Shown piece by piece: positions 26,793 to 35,993 of a DNA stretch of 64,000 nucleotides. A program made the translations under genes and the position numbers. The stretch is from Pseudomonas protegens (GTDB lineage Bacteria > Pseudomonadota > Gammaproteobacteria > Pseudomonadales > Pseudomonadaceae). The notes below the pieces were generated by a model. That model had not been told where the DNA came from. It was given only the letters and a program-made list of their open reading frames with translations, and ran no database searches. The stretch covers positions 3,472,001-3,536,000 of the forward strand of contig NZ_CP060201.1 of assembly GCF_013407925.2 (NCBI RefSeq), in the 5' to 3' direction. Positions within the stretch are counted from its first letter, which is position 1; every line of letters begins with the position of its first letter.

Positions 26793-29639
26793 CTAGACCT
26801 GCTCGAGCGCGTCATTCAGCGCGCGCTCCAGGCTGGCCTTGTAACGCAGGTAGAGAATGCTCGGACTTTGTCCATCACCGAGCAGGCCGGACAGGTCCAG
26901 GTCGGTGATGTAGCAGCGATAGCGCTGTGGTTCGCGGCGTTGGGCGACGATGTCCTGGGCCACTGCGGCAAACAGCTGATCGCCATATTCCAGCTCGGAA
27001 AACTCCCGTTGATTGCAGTACAGCGAGACTTGCACCTGACCCGGTGCGGCCTTGCCGATGATCGCCTGCACGTCATAAAAGGCCTTGTCGACCGGCGTCG
27101 GCGGTGCCGGCCGTGGCTCTACCCGGCGTGCCCGGCCGCTGCCCGAAGGCAATACCTGAAAGTAGAGTGTGTCCAAAGGTTTCTCGCCCGGGTTGCTGCT
27201 TATCGGCAACAGCGCATCGCGACGGTAGAGAATCGACTGCAGGAAACGCTGCAATGGCACCAGCAGGCTTTGCTCGTCGTGATAGGGCAAGGTCTGCTGC
27301 CACAGGGCATTGTGCTCATCGAGCAGGTACAGCTCGGCCTGCTCGTCGATGATCCGGTAGAACACCTGGATGCAGTCCGGCCGGCCCATGGGCAGGATCA
27401 GCGCCAGGTCGTGCTCCTCAAGGGCCATGGGGTCCAGGTGCAGGGGGCTGTAGCTGGCCTGCTCCTGGCCCAGGTACTCCAGCAGCGCGGCGGGATGGGC
27501 CATGGCCTTGTGCCGGACCTGGCCGGCCACCAGTTCCAGGACGTGATAGTGCTGCTGCACCTGGATCAGGTAGCGGTAGTTGAGCTGGCTGAGCAACAAA
27601 TGCTGCGCCGTTTCGAACAGCTCCTCCACTCGGCGGGCGATGAATTGCGCGCGGTTGTGGCAGAAGCAGCGGACCCTCAGGCGTGGCTGGGGCCCGGCAG
27701 GCAGGCTGTTCAGGTAATCGCGCAGGCAATCGAGCAGCGCATGCTCGGCGTCGTAGCGCTCGACCATGACCTCGTTCCAGCTATTGAGGGTGACCTGATC
27801 CAGGGTCAGCACCAGATTTTCCCGGACCCCGGCGTAGCTCAGTGAGTCGGTGCGTTCGGTGGTCATGAGGATGTTCAGGTCGCGGTGATGCTTGAGGGGA
27901 TCGACGCCGACGTTCACCAGGATCAAGACCTCGCTGGGGACGCTGGCGTGCAGTAGCTGGTCTTCGTCCACCGTGGCCAGTGGCAGGGCCACGGTCTGCT
28001 GCAGGCTGCCCAGCAGGTTGAACAGCTCGAACTCGCTCAGGTCGCTGCTGCCAGGGTGCAGGGCCAGGCGCGTACTGCTGTCGATCACCCCGTTGCGATG
28101 GCACCAGGTGAGCAGTTCCAGCAGTTGCCGGCTGCGCTTGATCGGGGCGAAATGCTCTGATTCCAAGGCGGTCAGGTTGCCGTTGTACAGGCCCCAATAG
28201 GTCTGTCCCGGTTCTTTCTTGTTCGGCGACTGCACCAGGGTCAGGGTGTCTTCCGCGAGGTCCGGAGCGATGCCGGGGTTGATGAATTCGATCTTCCCGG
28301 CCTTGCGTTCGAAGGCGGCGTACAGGCGCCTGCCCAGCACGTTCAAGTCGCGCTTGTTGATCAGGCTGGCGGCTTGCTCGGTACGGGCGAACTGGGTCAG
28401 GAAGCGATAGCTGTAGTTGAGTTCGTTGACCAGGGCCCGGCGCTCGCTGCTGACCTGGCGCACTTTCCATTGGCTGCGGCTGTCCAGCAGGGCCAGCTGG
28501 CGCTGATCCCAGCCCCACTCGCTGGCCAGGCGCTCCAGCAGCGAGCGCTGCCAGCTCGGGCTGCGGGCGCCATTGCCTTGGGTGAGCTTGCGATTGACCT
28601 TGAGGTACAGGCTGCGTCGTACCAGCTCCAGTCGTTCCGGTTCTCCGCGGGCCTTGAGGTACTCCTCGATGCGCCGGTAGACCACGACATAGGGGTCGAG
28701 CTCGTCCAGGTCCAGGCGGTTGGCGAACACCGCCTGCTTGAAGCGCAGGCTCAGGCACTGGACCTTGGGATGCTCACTGGCGTAGACCTCGATCAGCAGC
28801 AGCTTGAGTACCGATTTGTAGGGGGACTCGATGCCCTTGAACAGCTGCCAGAGTCCGGCCCCGATGAACTCGCCGGGCGGAATGCGCGCCATGTGGCCCA
28901 GGTCCAGATTCTCCTCGGCGGGTACGAAGCGCTTGGAGAGCAGGGTATGGATATAGCGCTCGTAGCGGGGCTCCTCGTACACCGGCACCAGCCACCACAG
29001 CGGCGTGCGTCCGGCCAGCCAGATGGCGGTGCGGTAGAACTCGTCCAGTAGCAGGTAATGCTGGGTGGTGCCGCAATCATCCGAACTGAGCTGGGTGTCG
29101 CGTTCGCCGCGGACAAAGCGGCTGGCATCGATCAGGAAGAAATGAGCTTCGGCGCCCTGGCTGGCGGCCCAGGCTTCCAGTAGCTGGCATTTCTTCTGCA
29201 GTTCGGTCAGCTCGGTTTCGCTCAAATCTGCAGCGTGGCAAACCCAGACGTCCATATCGCTCTGGTCGGCCTGTGCCAGGGTGCCCAGGCTGCCCATGAG
29301 AAACAGCCCGTGAATCGGCCGCGGCGGGTTGCCATGGCGCGGCTTGTAGGAAAAGGATCGGGTCAGGCGCTGGGCTTCGGCCAGGGCCTGGGGATCGGGT
29401 TCATAGTTGGACAGCCCCGCCGGGGTAGCGCCGGAGACATAGCCGGGCAGCAGCGGGTGATTGACGTGAAAGAACAGCGGCAGCAGGTTGAGGACCAGTT
29501 GCTGGCGTGCCGACAACCCCTCCATTGCCCGAGCCAGGCGCCCTTGATTGACCTTAAGAAAGCGCGTGCGCAATTGGCTGAGAACCTTGCGATCGATTCC
29601 TTCATCCAGAACAGGGCGGATTTCATGGGTATGGGGCAT
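26793..29639 (-). CDS. cyaA: Class I adenylate cyclase
   Basis: A 948-residue class I cyclase making cAMP for Vfr/CRP. The N-terminal catalytic nucleotidyl-transferase domain shows GLFLMGSLGTLAQADQSDMDVWVCH (the GS...DxDxW metal-binding pattern) and FLIDASRFVRGERD; the C-terminal half is the large regulatory domain ending YLRYKASLERALNDALEQV. Longer than E. coli CyaA (848). ATG at 29639 heads MPHTHEIRPVLDEGIDRKVLSQLRTRFLKVNQGR, the conserved N-terminal block. Confidence 0.95.
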   Translation of the reverse strand: MPHTHEIRPVLDEGIDRKVLSQLRTRFLKVNQGRLARAMEGLSARQQLVLNLLPLFFHVNHPLLPGYVSGATPAGLSNYEPDPQALAEAQRLTRSFSYKPRHGNPPRPIHGLFLMGSLGTLAQADQSDMDVWVCHAADLSETELTELQKKCQLLEAWAASQGAEAHFFLIDASRFVRGERDTQLSSDDCGTTQHYLLLDEFYRTAIWLAGRTPLWWLVPVYEEPRYERYIHTLLSKRFVPAEENLDLGHMARIPPGEFIGAGLWQLFKGIESPYKSVLKLLLIEVYASEHPKVQCLSLRFKQAVFANRLDLDELDPYVVVYRRIEEYLKARGEPERLELVRRSLYLKVNRKLTQGNGARSPSWQRSLLERLASEWGWDQRQLALLDSRSQWKVRQVSSERRALVNELNYSYRFLTQFARTEQAASLINKRDLNVLGRRLYAAFERKAGKIEFINPGIAPDLAEDTLTLVQSPNKKEPGQTYWGLYNGNLTALESEHFAPIKRSRQLLELLTWCHRNGVIDSSTRLALHPGSSDLSEFELFNLLGSLQQTVALPLATVDEDQLLHASVPSEVLILVNVGVDPLKHHRDLNILMTTERTDSLSYAGVRENLVLTLDQVTLNSWNEVMVERYDAEHALLDCLRDYLNSLPAGPQPRLRVRCFCHNRAQFIARRVEELFETAQHLLLSQLNYRYLIQVQQHYHVLELVAGQVRHKAMAHPAALLEYLGQEQASYSPLHLDPMALEEHDLALILPMGRPDCIQVFYRIIDEQAELYLLDEHNALWQQTLPYHDEQSLLVPLQRFLQSILYRRDALLPISSNPGEKPLDTLYFQVLPSGSGRARRVEPRPAPPTPVDKAFYDVQAIIGKAAPGQVQVSLYCNQREFSELEYGDQLFAAVAQDIVAQRREPQRYRCYITDLDLSGLLGDGQSPSILYLRYKASLERALNDALEQV

Positions 29640-29807
29640 TTCAAGCGGAGCTCGAAGGTGACGGGGTTTGGAACGGCAGCAGTTTAGCGTCAGACAAGGC
29701 CGAGTCTTTAGCTCAATTTATTTTTTGACGCCAGATTTCTAACGTATTGGCGGGAGGGTGCCTACGGAATCCGACAGACGGGAACCCCGCAGGCCGAGGA
29801 GCGATGT

Positions 29808-30053
29808 TCAGGCGGTTTCTTTGACGCTCAGGATGGTCAGCAGACCTTGGGCGTGTTCGGCGGCGTCGCGGCCAAGACTGGTCAGGTAGCCTCCATCGGC
29901 TTGGGTAATCAGTTCTTTGTCAAACAGGCGTTGGGCAGCGGCAATGGCGGAAGGGGCAGCGGTCTGATGGATTTTCAGGCCTTCCTGGGAGTTGTCCAGA
30001 TTGAAGAGTGCAAGGATTTCCAGTTCGGCAACCAACTCAGGGGTATACGACAT
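29808..30053 (-). CDS. TIGR02647 family small protein
   Basis: An 81-residue protein, MSYTPELVAELEILALFNLDNSQEGLKIHQ..., recognised as the TIGR02647 family found in Pseudomonas and relatives. It looks like a small winged-helix or helical DNA-binding protein (AAAQRLFDKELITQADGGYLTSLGRDAAEHA resembles a wHTH wing region). Function not known. Stand-alone, with GAGTCC upstream on the minus strand. Confidence 0.8.
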   Translation of the reverse strand: MSYTPELVAELEILALFNLDNSQEGLKIHQTAAPSAIAAAQRLFDKELITQADGGYLTSLGRDAAEHAQGLLTILSVKETA

Positions 30054-30246
30054 AAGGACTCCAGACTTTCTAGGAATGAGAGGTCAGCGTTCTTAAGGTG
30101 ACCGCAGAACGGCGGCGTGTCCAGCGTTCGCTGAGGACTTTTGTACCTGGGGATGGCGGCGTTTGGCCGCAGGGAGTTTGCAGTGTAGTCAGGGCGGGAG
30201 CGTGCTGCAGGAGCGTTGCCCTAGGCAGCGCTCCGGTGCTGCGGGC

Positions 30247-30531
30247 TTAGGACTTCTCGGGAGGCAGTTGCGGCAGGGCGCGCAAGGCGGCTTCGTACCA
30301 TTGGGTATCGAAAGCGCGGTCTTCCTCGAGAATTGCATCGATCTCGATGGCCAGGACGTGAGCCATCAGATTGAGGATTTCTTCCCGTTCGTAACCCACC
30401 AGGGTCAGTTTGTTGAACGTGGCTTTGGCCGCCGGCGGGTTGTCACTTTCGATCTGGTTTTCGATGGCTTCGATCAGGGTGTTTTCGGCGAACTCTTCTT
30501 CGTCGGTGTCGATATCGGTTGGCTCGCTCAT
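30247..30531 (-). CDS. Conserved hypothetical acidic protein
   Basis: A 94-residue cytosolic protein, very acidic at its N-terminus (MSEPTDIDTDEEEFAEN) with predicted helices at 18-30, 40-70 and 75-90. No motif recognised. The ATG at 30531 is preceded by GAGGAGCCTGCC on the minus strand, a strong ribosome-binding site, and codon use resembles its neighbours, so it is likely real. Confidence 0.72.
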   Translation of the reverse strand: MSEPTDIDTDEEEFAENTLIEAIENQIESDNPPAAKATFNKLTLVGYEREEILNLMAHVLAIEIDAILEEDRAFDTQWYEAALRALPQLPPEKS

Positions 30532-30655
30532 GGCAGGCTCCTCAAGGAAAGGTCGCCAGTTTACTCGTATTCAGGGCGGTGATGCTGCTGGCCAGAATTG
30601 CATTGGGCTTCTATAAAAAATGCTGCCAACCCCTGCACGGCCTGGAGGCTATGTG

Positions 30656-31315
30656 ATGCTCAAGCTTTACGGTTTCTCTGTCAGTAACTACTACAACATG
30701 GTCAAGCTGGCGTTGCTGGAGAAAGGCCTGCCTTTCGAAGAGGTGGTTTTTTCTGGTGGTCAAAGTCCGGAGGCATTGGCCATCAGTCCACGGGGCAAGG
30801 TGCCGGTGCTTGAGGTCGAGCAGGGGTACCTGAACGAAACCAGCGTGATTCTCGAGTACCTGGAGCACACCCAGCCAGGTCGGGCGTTGTTGCCCAGCGA
30901 TCCATTCCAGCGTGCCCAGGTACTGGCGCTGGCCAGGGAGATCGAACTTTACATCGAACTGCCGGCGCGGGCCTGCTATCCCGAGGCGTTCTTCGGTCTG
31001 TCGGTGGCCCCGGCGATCCAGGAAAAGTCCAAGGCTGAGTTGCTGCTAGGGTTTGCCTCCCTGGCGCGGCATGGCAAATTTGCACCTTATGTGGCCGGCG
31101 ACAGCCTGAGTGTGGCGGATCTGTATTTTCTCTACAGCGTGACCCTGGCCCGGGCGGTCGGGCACAAGCTGTTCGGGGTGGACTTTCTGGAGGGGATGCC
31201 CGCGGCAAAAGCCTTGCTGGAGCGCCTGGAGCAGCTGCCCAATGCCCAGCGAGTAGCGGCGGATAGAGAAGCGGCGATGCCGCAGTTCCTGGCGATGGTG
31301 GCGGCGAGGAAGTAG
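30656..31315 (+). CDS. Glutathione S-transferase family protein
   Basis: A 219-residue two-domain GST. The thioredoxin-like N-terminal domain (MLKLYGFSVSNYYNMVKLALLEKGLPFEEV) has SPRGKVPVLEVEQGYLNETSVILEYLE, the cis-Pro glutathione site and the ES/TS-type GSH-binding segment. The helical C-terminal domain ends with YVAGDSLSVADLYFLYSVTLARAVG. The ATG at 30656 follows CTGGAGG. Substrate unknown. Convergent with argH through a perfect 12-bp hairpin. Confidence 0.9.
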   Translation: MLKLYGFSVSNYYNMVKLALLEKGLPFEEVVFSGGQSPEALAISPRGKVPVLEVEQGYLNETSVILEYLEHTQPGRALLPSDPFQRAQVLALAREIELYIELPARACYPEAFFGLSVAPAIQEKSKAELLLGFASLARHGKFAPYVAGDSLSVADLYFLYSVTLARAVGHKLFGVDFLEGMPAAKALLERLEQLPNAQRVAADREAAMPQFLAMVAARK

Positions 31316-31340
31316 CGCGGTCACTGGTACACGGGTGACG

Positions 31341-31369
31341 GGTCAGCCTGCTGGTGCAGCAGGCTGACC
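31341..31369. terminator. Strong hairpin between converging GST and argH genes
   Basis: GGTCAGCCTGCT and AGCAGGCTGACC form a perfect 12-bp stem around a 5-base loop. There is no T run on either strand, so it may act as a transcript end stabiliser rather than a classic intrinsic terminator. Confidence 0.5.
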
Positions 31370-31378
31370 TGCGATGGC

Positions 31379-32773
31379 CTAGCGGTTGGCCAGCAAGGCC
31401 TGGCCGCGAACCACGGCAGCCCGGACCTGGGCCGGTGCGGTGCCGCCGATGTGGTTGCGGGCATTCACCGAACCTTCCAGGGTCAGCACGGCGAACACGT
31501 CCTGCTCGATCTGGTCGCTGAACTGGCGCAGTTCTTCCAGGCTCATTTCTGCCAGGTCCTTGCCGGTTTCCACGCCGTACTTCACCGCGTGGCCGACGAT
31601 TTCGTGGCAATCGCGAAACGGCAGGCCGCGGCGCACCAGGTAATCCGCCAGGTCGGTGGCGGTGGAGAAACCGCGCAGCGCCGCTTCACGCATGATGGCG
31701 TGCTTGGGCTTGATCGCCGGGATCATGTCGGCGAAGGCCCGCAGCGAGTCGCGCAGGGTGTCGGCGGCGTCGAACAGCGGTTCCTTGTCTTCCTGGTTGT
31801 CCTTGTTGTACGCCAGGGGCTGGCCCTTCATCAGGGTCAGCAGGCCCATCAGCGCGCCGAATACCCGGCCGCTCTTGCCCCGCACCAGCTCCGGCACGTC
31901 GGGGTTTTTCTTTTGCGGCATGATCGAGCTGCCGGTGCAGAAGCGGTCCGGCAGATCGATGAACTGGAATTGCGCGCTGGTCCACAGCACCAGTTCTTCG
32001 GAGAAACGCGACAGGTGCATCATCGCCACGCTGGCGGCGGCGCAGAATTCGATGGCGAAGTCACGGTCCGAAACGCTGTCCAGGGAGTTGCCGCCCACGG
32101 CTTCGAAGCCCAGCAGCTGGCAGGTCAGCTCGCGATCGATCGGGTAGGTGGTGCCGGCCAGCGCGGCGCTGCCCAGGGGCATGCGGTTGGTGCGCTTGCG
32201 GCAGTCCACCAGGCGCTCGTAGTCACGGCTGAGCATTTCGAACCAGGCCAGCATGTGGTGGCCGAAGGTCACGGGCTGGGCGGTCTGCAGGTGGGTGAAG
32301 CCCGGCATGATGCTTTCGGCTTCGCGCTCGGCCAGCTCCAGCAGGCCTTTTTGCAGGCGGGTGATCTCGGCCAGGATCAGGTCGATCTCGTCCCGCAGCC
32401 ACAGGCGGATGTCGGTGGCCACCTGATCGTTGCGGCTGCGGCCGGTGTGCAGCTTCTTGCCGGTGATGCCGATGCGGTCGGTCAGGCGCGCCTCGATGTT
32501 CATGTGCACGTCTTCAAGATCCACGCGCCAGTCGAAGCTGCCGGCCTCGATCTCGCCCTGGATGGTCTTCAGGCCGTCAATGATGCTGTCGCGTTCGGCG
32601 TCGGTGAGCACGCCGACCTTGGCCAGCATCGTGGCGTGGGCAATGGAGCCCATGATGTCGTGGCGATACAGGCGCTGGTCGAAAGTGACAGAGGCGGTGA
32701 AGCGGGCGACGAAGGCGTCGACGGGTTCACTGAAGCGGCCGCCCCAGGACTGATTGGTCTTGTCAGTGCTCAT
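31379..32773 (-). CDS. argH: Argininosuccinate lyase
   Basis: A 464-residue enzyme of the fumarase/aspartase superfamily producing arginine and fumarate. The signature is [16 protein letters not shown] with the catalytic Ser; [13 protein letters not shown] and the catalytic His region [14 protein letters not shown] are also intact. Length matches the family exactly with the start [17 protein letters not shown] at 32773. Upstream ATG options would extend into non-coding sequence. Divergent from algR across a 625-bp gap. Confidence 0.97.
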   Translation of the reverse strand: MSTDKTNQSWGGRFSEPVDAFVARFTASVTFDQRLYRHDIMGSIAHATMLAKVGVLTDAERDSIIDGLKTIQGEIEAGSFDWRVDLEDVHMNIEARLTDRIGITGKKLHTGRSRNDQVATDIRLWLRDEIDLILAEITRLQKGLLELAEREAESIMPGFTHLQTAQPVTFGHHMLAWFEMLSRDYERLVDCRKRTNRMPLGSAALAGTTYPIDRELTCQLLGFEAVGGNSLDSVSDRDFAIEFCAAASVAMMHLSRFSEELVLWTSAQFQFIDLPDRFCTGSSIMPQKKNPDVPELVRGKSGRVFGALMGLLTLMKGQPLAYNKDNQEDKEPLFDAADTLRDSLRAFADMIPAIKPKHAIMREAALRGFSTATDLADYLVRRGLPFRDCHEIVGHAVKYGVETGKDLAEMSLEELRQFSDQIEQDVFAVLTLEGSVNARNHIGGTAPAQVRAAVVRGQALLANR

Positions 32774-32988
32774 GAATTCGCTCGTGATCTGCTGAAGGAA
32801 GATGGCGTAAAAAACAGGAGCCGATGATAACAGGGTTGCCTCGGCTGTCGCTGGCACTGGTCGGCAGCTTTTTTCGTCGGGCCGCCTGTGCATGGCTTGT
32901 CGCCGGCCATGAGGGCGCAGAGACTGGCGTCGGAACAATCCGCGGTGCATCAGGGGGAGGGGGCCTTGAGTGCGGAAGGTGATATCGA

Positions 32989-33020
32989 TCAAACGATATT
33001 TGTCGATTGAGCAATATCGT
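32989..33020. promoter_or_regulatory. Overlapping dyads upstream of algR and argH
   Basis: Two nested symmetries: TCAAACGA-N6-TCGATTGA (one mismatched pair) at 32989-33010, and ACGATATT...AATATCGT (perfect 8-bp arms, 12-bp spacer) at 32993-33020. Such nesting suggests a cooperative protein-binding site. The binder is unknown. Confidence 0.5.
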
Positions 33021-33331
33021 CTTGGCAACCGTCTACAGTTGGACAAGAGGACCGGCACAATTGCGTAACACCCCCTCGCGTGTTCGCAGTGGGTCTGTCC
33101 ATCGAGTTCACACCGCGCAGGTCCTGGCAATCCGCCCATGAAACGAGGCGGGTGCGGACAGGGTGGACGCCGACCACAGTAACGAGGGGGGCTTTGTGTT
33201 GAATACCAGCGTTCCCTGCGGCACCGTCGCGCAGCCACCGACCTTGGGCGGTATCGGGCAGGTACGGGTAAATATTGGTGCCCGACTTGCGGCACTTTTT
33301 GGCCTTCGCACTAGTCTTAGCGTGGATCGCG

Positions 33332-33345
33332 GTGACGGACGTCAC
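33332..33345. promoter_or_regulatory. Candidate CRP/Vfr site upstream of algR
   Basis: GTGACGGACGTCAC has the perfect GTGA-N6-TCAC core of the CRP/Vfr consensus. It is 54 bp upstream of the algR start. Confidence 0.45.
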
Positions 33346-33398
33346 TCCACCTGTCTACGCTATCCATGTGCGAGACTCACGCAGGAATCCAGCGCAAT

Positions 33399-34145
33399 AT
33401 GAATGTCCTGATCGTTGATGACGAACCCCTAGCCCGCGAGCGCCTGAGCCGGATGGTCAGTGAGCTCGAGGGATACAGTGTCCTGGAGCCCAGCGCCACC
33501 AACGGCGAAGAGGCATTGAGCCTGATCGACAGCCTGAAGCCGGATATCGTCTTGCTCGATGTGCACATGCCGGGTCTGGATGGTCTGCAGGTTGCCGGCA
33601 AATTGTGCGAGCGCGAGACGCCTCCGGCGCTGGTGTTTTGTGCGGCTCCGGATGAATTCGCCCTTGAGGCCTTCAATGCCAGTGGCGTCTGCCACCTGGT
33701 CAAGCCCGTGCGCCCCGAGCTGTTGCTCGAAGCCTTGAAAGCCGCCGAGAAACCCAATCGTGTGCAACTGGCGGCCCTGACGCGGCCGGCGGCGGAAAGC
33801 GGCAATGGGCCGCGTAGCCACATCAGCGCGCGAACCCGTAAAGGCATCGAACTGATTCCCCTGGCTCAGGTGGTGTACTTCATTGCCGACCACAAGTACG
33901 TGACCTTGCGTCACGAAAGCGGCGAAGTGCTTCTGGACGAACCCCTGAAGGCCCTGGAAGACGAATTCGGCGATCGCTTTGTGCGTATTCATCGCAATGC
34001 GCTGGTGGCCCGCGAGCGAATCGAGCGCTTGCAGCGCACGCCGCTGGGGCATTTCCAGCTGTACCTCAAGGGTCTCAATGGCGATGCCCTGATCGTCAGT
34101 CGGCGCCACGTTGCGGGTGTGCGCAAGATGATGCAACAGCTCTAG
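33399..34145 (+). CDS. algR: LytTR-type response regulator AlgR
   Basis: A 248-residue regulator, identical in length to P. aeruginosa AlgR. Receiver domain at 1-120: acidic pair in VDDEP, phospho-acceptor Asp54 in LLDVHMPG, and conserved Lys in HLVKPVRPE. LytTR DNA-binding domain at about 140-245 (GIELIPLAQVVYFIADHKYVTLRHESGEVLLDEPLKALE... RIHRNALVARERI). AlgR controls alginate, twitching motility and other surface traits. The ATG at 33399 fits the family; no close purine-rich site is obvious. Its partner kinase gene is missing here. hemC follows after 126 bp. Confidence 0.95.
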   Translation: MNVLIVDDEPLARERLSRMVSELEGYSVLEPSATNGEEALSLIDSLKPDIVLLDVHMPGLDGLQVAGKLCERETPPALVFCAAPDEFALEAFNASGVCHLVKPVRPELLLEALKAAEKPNRVQLAALTRPAAESGNGPRSHISARTRKGIELIPLAQVVYFIADHKYVTLRHESGEVLLDEPLKALEDEFGDRFVRIHRNALVARERIERLQRTPLGHFQLYLKGLNGDALIVSRRHVAGVRKMMQQL

Positions 34146-34271
34146 CGCGCTCGTTTGCTCGCATACCAAGGCAGGCCCGGCGTCGGCGGGACGCTGCGTT
34201 TCTGATACAAGTCAAAGCTGCTTTGGCTGAGCTGTTATTATCTGCCGTATCTATTCAGTACGGATTGATCC

Positions 34272-35213
34272 ATGTCCTCTCGCGAAATCCGCATCGCTAC
34301 CCGCAAAAGTGCTCTGGCCTTGTGGCAGGCCGAATACGTCAAAGCCCGTCTGCAAGAGGCCCATCCGGGCCTTGTGGTGACCCTGGTGCCCATGGTCAGC
34401 CGTGGCGACAAACTGCTGGACTCGCCCCTGTCGAAAATCGGCGGCAAGGGGCTGTTCGTCAAGGAGCTGGAAACCGCGCTGCTGGAAAACCAGGCCGACA
34501 TCGCCGTGCATTCGATGAAAGACGTGCCCATGGACTTCCCCGAAGGCCTGGGCCTGTTCTGCATCTGCGAGCGCGAAGACCCGCGCGACGCCTTTGTTTC
34601 CAATACCTACCAAAGCCTTGAACAGTTGCCGCAAGGCAGCGTCGTGGGCACTTCCAGCCTGCGCCGCCAGGCCCAGTTGCTGACTCGTCGCCCCGACCTG
34701 CAGATCCGTTTTCTGCGGGGCAACGTCAATACCCGGCTGGCCAAGCTGGATGCCGGCGAGTACGACGCCATCATCCTGGCCGCGGCTGGCCTGATCCGTC
34801 TGGGATTCGAAGATCGCATCAGCTCCTTCATCAGCGTCGACGACAGCCTGCCTGCCGGTGGCCAGGGCGCGGTCGGCATCGAATGTCGCAGTGCCGATAC
34901 TGAAATCCACGCCTTGCTGGCCCCTCTGCATCACGCCGACACCGCCAGCCGGGTCACGGCCGAGCGGGCGCTGAACAAGCACCTCAACGGCGGCTGTCAG
35001 GTGCCGATCGCCTGTTATGCGGTGCTCGAAGGCGAACAGATCTGGCTGCGCGGCCTGGTGGGTGAGCCCAGCGGCGGCCGGCTGCTCAGCGCCGAAGCCC
35101 GTGGCCCCAGAACGTCTGCCAGCGAACTGGGGGTGCAAGTGGCGGATGCCCTGCTGGCCCAGGGTGCCGATGACATCCTGCGCGCGGTCTATGGCGAGGC
35201 GGAGCAAGAGTGA
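34272..35213 (+). CDS. hemC: Porphobilinogen deaminase (hydroxymethylbilane synthase)
   Basis: A 313-residue enzyme assembling four porphobilinogens into hydroxymethylbilane. Conserved parts: [65 protein letters not shown] and the dipyrromethane-cofactor cysteine in [13 protein letters not shown]. The hemD start overlaps its stop by four bases (GTGA). First gene of the hemCDXY operon. Confidence 0.97.
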   Translation: MSSREIRIATRKSALALWQAEYVKARLQEAHPGLVVTLVPMVSRGDKLLDSPLSKIGGKGLFVKELETALLENQADIAVHSMKDVPMDFPEGLGLFCICEREDPRDAFVSNTYQSLEQLPQGSVVGTSSLRRQAQLLTRRPDLQIRFLRGNVNTRLAKLDAGEYDAIILAAAGLIRLGFEDRISSFISVDDSLPAGGQGAVGIECRSADTEIHALLAPLHHADTASRVTAERALNKHLNGGCQVPIACYAVLEGEQIWLRGLVGEPSGGRLLSAEARGPRTSASELGVQVADALLAQGADDILRAVYGEAEQE

Positions 35214-35977
35214 CCGGCTGGCGCCTGCTGCTGACCCGGCCGAGCGAGGATTGCGCTGCACTGGCAGCGATCCTGGCCGACGCCAAGGTGTTCAGTAGCA
35301 GCCTGCCGTTGCTGGAGATTCAGGCCTTGCCCGTCACTGACGCGCAACGCGCGACCCTGCTTGAACTGGATCGATACTGCGCGCTGATCGTGGTCAGCAA
35401 GCCTGCGGCCCATCTGGGTCTGAAACTGCTGCGCGCCTATTGGCCAGAGCCCCCGTGCCAGAGCTGGTTTAGCGTGGGCGCCGGAACCGGGCAGATCCTC
35501 GCGGATGCTGGTTTGCAGGTGTTCTACCCACAAACGGGGGATGACAGCGAAGCCTTGCTTGCGCTTCCCCAATTGCGCGAGGCTATCTGCCGGCCCGATC
35601 CCCGGGTGTTGATCGTGCGTGGCGAGGGCGGTCGCGAGCTGCTCTCTGAGCGTTTGCGCGACCTTGGTGCTAGTGTCGATTATCTGGAACTCTACCGCCG
35701 CTGCCTCCCGCATTACGCCGAGGATGCACTGCTGCGCAAGATTGCGGGGGAACGCTTGAACGGGCTGGTGGTCAGCAGTGGACAGGGCTTCAGCCATTTG
35801 CTGCAGCTGGCCGGAGCGGACTGGCCGCAGTTGGCGCAGATGCCGTTGTTTGTTCCAAGCCCCCGGGTCGCCGACATGGCGCGTGCCGCCGGGGCGGAAA
35901 AAGTTGTGGATTGTCGCGGCGCCAGTGCCGCGGCTTTGCTAACGGCGTTACGGGAGCAACCCGTGCCCGTTCTCTAA
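35210..35977 (+). CDS. hemD: Uroporphyrinogen-III synthase
   Basis: A 255-residue enzyme closing hydroxymethylbilane with inversion of ring D. The family is poorly conserved, but [18 protein letters not shown], the conserved [27 protein letters not shown] and [16 protein letters not shown] regions fit. GTG start at 35210 within GTGA overlapping hemC indicates translational coupling. Sixteen bases precede hemX. Confidence 0.94.
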   Translation: MTGWRLLLTRPSEDCAALAAILADAKVFSSSLPLLEIQALPVTDAQRATLLELDRYCALIVVSKPAAHLGLKLLRAYWPEPPCQSWFSVGAGTGQILADAGLQVFYPQTGDDSEALLALPQLREAICRPDPRVLIVRGEGGRELLSERLRDLGASVDYLELYRRCLPHYAEDALLRKIAGERLNGLVVSSGQGFSHLLQLAGADWPQLAQMPLFVPSPRVADMARAAGAEKVVDCRGASAAALLTALREQPVPVL

Positions 35978-35993
35978 CGCAAAGGATGGATAC

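Larger units (their letters stand above)
32774..33398. other. 625-bp gap between argH and algR; no gene seen, algZ/fimS absent
   Basis: Both strands were read: the only open frames (up to 118 codons on the minus strand, 79 on the plus) lack ribosome-binding sites and resemble no family, and no histidine-kinase motif (H-box, N-box, G-box) is present. The gap holds a dense dyad cluster at 32989-33020 and a CRP/Vfr-like site at 33332-33345. In P. aeruginosa the sensor gene algZ/fimS lies here. Confidence 0.7.

Noticed and set aside
32989..33345. A 118-codon open frame on the minus strand in the argH-algR gap
   Set aside because: No ribosome-binding site, atypical composition (many Cys, Thr and Arg) and no family likeness.
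33163..33402. A 79-codon open frame on the plus strand overlapping the algR start
   Set aside because: Overlaps a well-supported gene and the candidate control region; no recognisable product.
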